A stretch of DNA of 43,491 nt from Algoriphagus sp. (GTDB taxonomy: Bacteria; Bacteroidota; Bacteroidia; Cytophagales; Cyclobacteriaceae): NCBI RefSeq assembly GCF_029254265.1, contig NZ_JAQWXX010000075.1, positions 1-43,491 on the forward strand, given 5' to 3'. Positions within the stretch are counted from its first letter, which is position 1, and each line of letters opens with the position of its first letter. Shown here in pieces: positions 43,412 through 43,491 of this stretch. The position numbers were made by a program, and so were the translations under genes. Below the pieces are notes generated by a model, which was given only the letters and a program-made list of their open reading frames with translations, was not told the DNA's origin and did no database searches.

Positions 43412-43491
43412 TTAAATCGAAGCAATGATGAGTCTGTCAAAGAGTTTTTGACCGAAGTATCTTCTGTTGAGCTTGTAACAAAACTCGTCCA
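43412..43491 (-). mobile_element. 3' end of an IS1595/ISXO2-like transposase gene, cut by the window edge
   Basis: On the minus strand the last 25 codons read DEFCYKLNRRYFGQKLFDRL then IIASI and stop (TAA at 43414-43412). The CYKLNRRYF...LFDRL ending is typical of IS1595-family (ISXO2-like) DDE transposases common in Bacteroidota. The rest lies outside the window, so completeness cannot be judged. No clear terminal inverted repeat was recognised between the stop and the TMEM220-like gene (43302-43411). Confidence 0.7.

Noticed and set aside
1..43491. CRISPR array, rRNA, prophage or integrative element with attachment sites
   Set aside because: No regular repeat-spacer pattern, rRNA segment, integrase or flanking duplicated site was seen; the tail sheath gene is isolated.

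Overview
The window looks like a chromosomal segment of a Bacteroidota bacterium, most likely of the order Cytophagales near Algoriphagus/Cyclobacteriaceae. The reasons are moderate GC, many lipoproteins with short signal peptides, intergenic matches to the Bacteroidota promoter element TAnnTTTG, several TTG starts with little Shine-Dalgarno signal, a Bacteroidota-type UbiA prenyltransferase, a ThuA/PQQ-dehydrogenase/cytochrome fusion, and a type II glutaminyl-cyclase-like lipoprotein. The taxon is inferred from gene content. No rRNA, tRNA or CRISPR array was found.

Layout. 1-4356: a frameshifted cytochrome c tail, a Tat-exported SoxB/5'-nucleotidase-like metallophosphatase and a penicillin-acylase-family lipoprotein. 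4386-11048: a peptidoglycan-recycling locus. A DeoR-type regulator faces away from a forward cluster of amidase lipoprotein, GHL10 (DigH-like) glycosidase lipoprotein, GNAT acetyltransferase, AmpG-like permease and NagZ. 11218-12675: a complete contractile tail-sheath gene of the extracellular-injection-system type with no tube, baseplate, ATPase or effector gene nearby; it is the most unexpected gene here. 12773-15924: reverse genes for aldose 1-epimerase, an exported amidohydrolase and gluconokinase. 16307-19596: a NagB-like domain fused to a PIG-L deacetylase-like domain, followed by a ROK sugar kinase; together these could process GlcNAc or GlcNAc-6-P released by the recycling locus. 19745-25672: nitrilase, Gfo/Idh/MocA oxidoreductase, UbiA prenyltransferase and the overlapping proB-proA pair.

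26220-29881: three glycoside hydrolases (GH17, GH30, GH17) without signal peptides, preceded by a 547-bp intergenic region with odd local structure; the families suggest intracellular beta-glucan processing. 30207-36171: housekeeping genes purN, a TauE/SafE permease, purH, cysS and a glutaminyl-cyclase-like M28 lipoprotein whose start overlaps cysS. 36266-38457: a LacI-type regulator and galK, 2 bp apart. 38578-43301: a large ThuA-dehydrogenase-PKD-cytochrome-CBM lipoprotein, a NIPSNAP protein and a TMEM220-like membrane protein. The right edge (43412-43491) holds the last codons of an IS1595/ISXO2-like transposase on the minus strand.

All assignments rest on motif reading by eye without searches. 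Start sites were moved inward from the longest frame where a signal peptide, a family N-terminus or an ATG made a better case.
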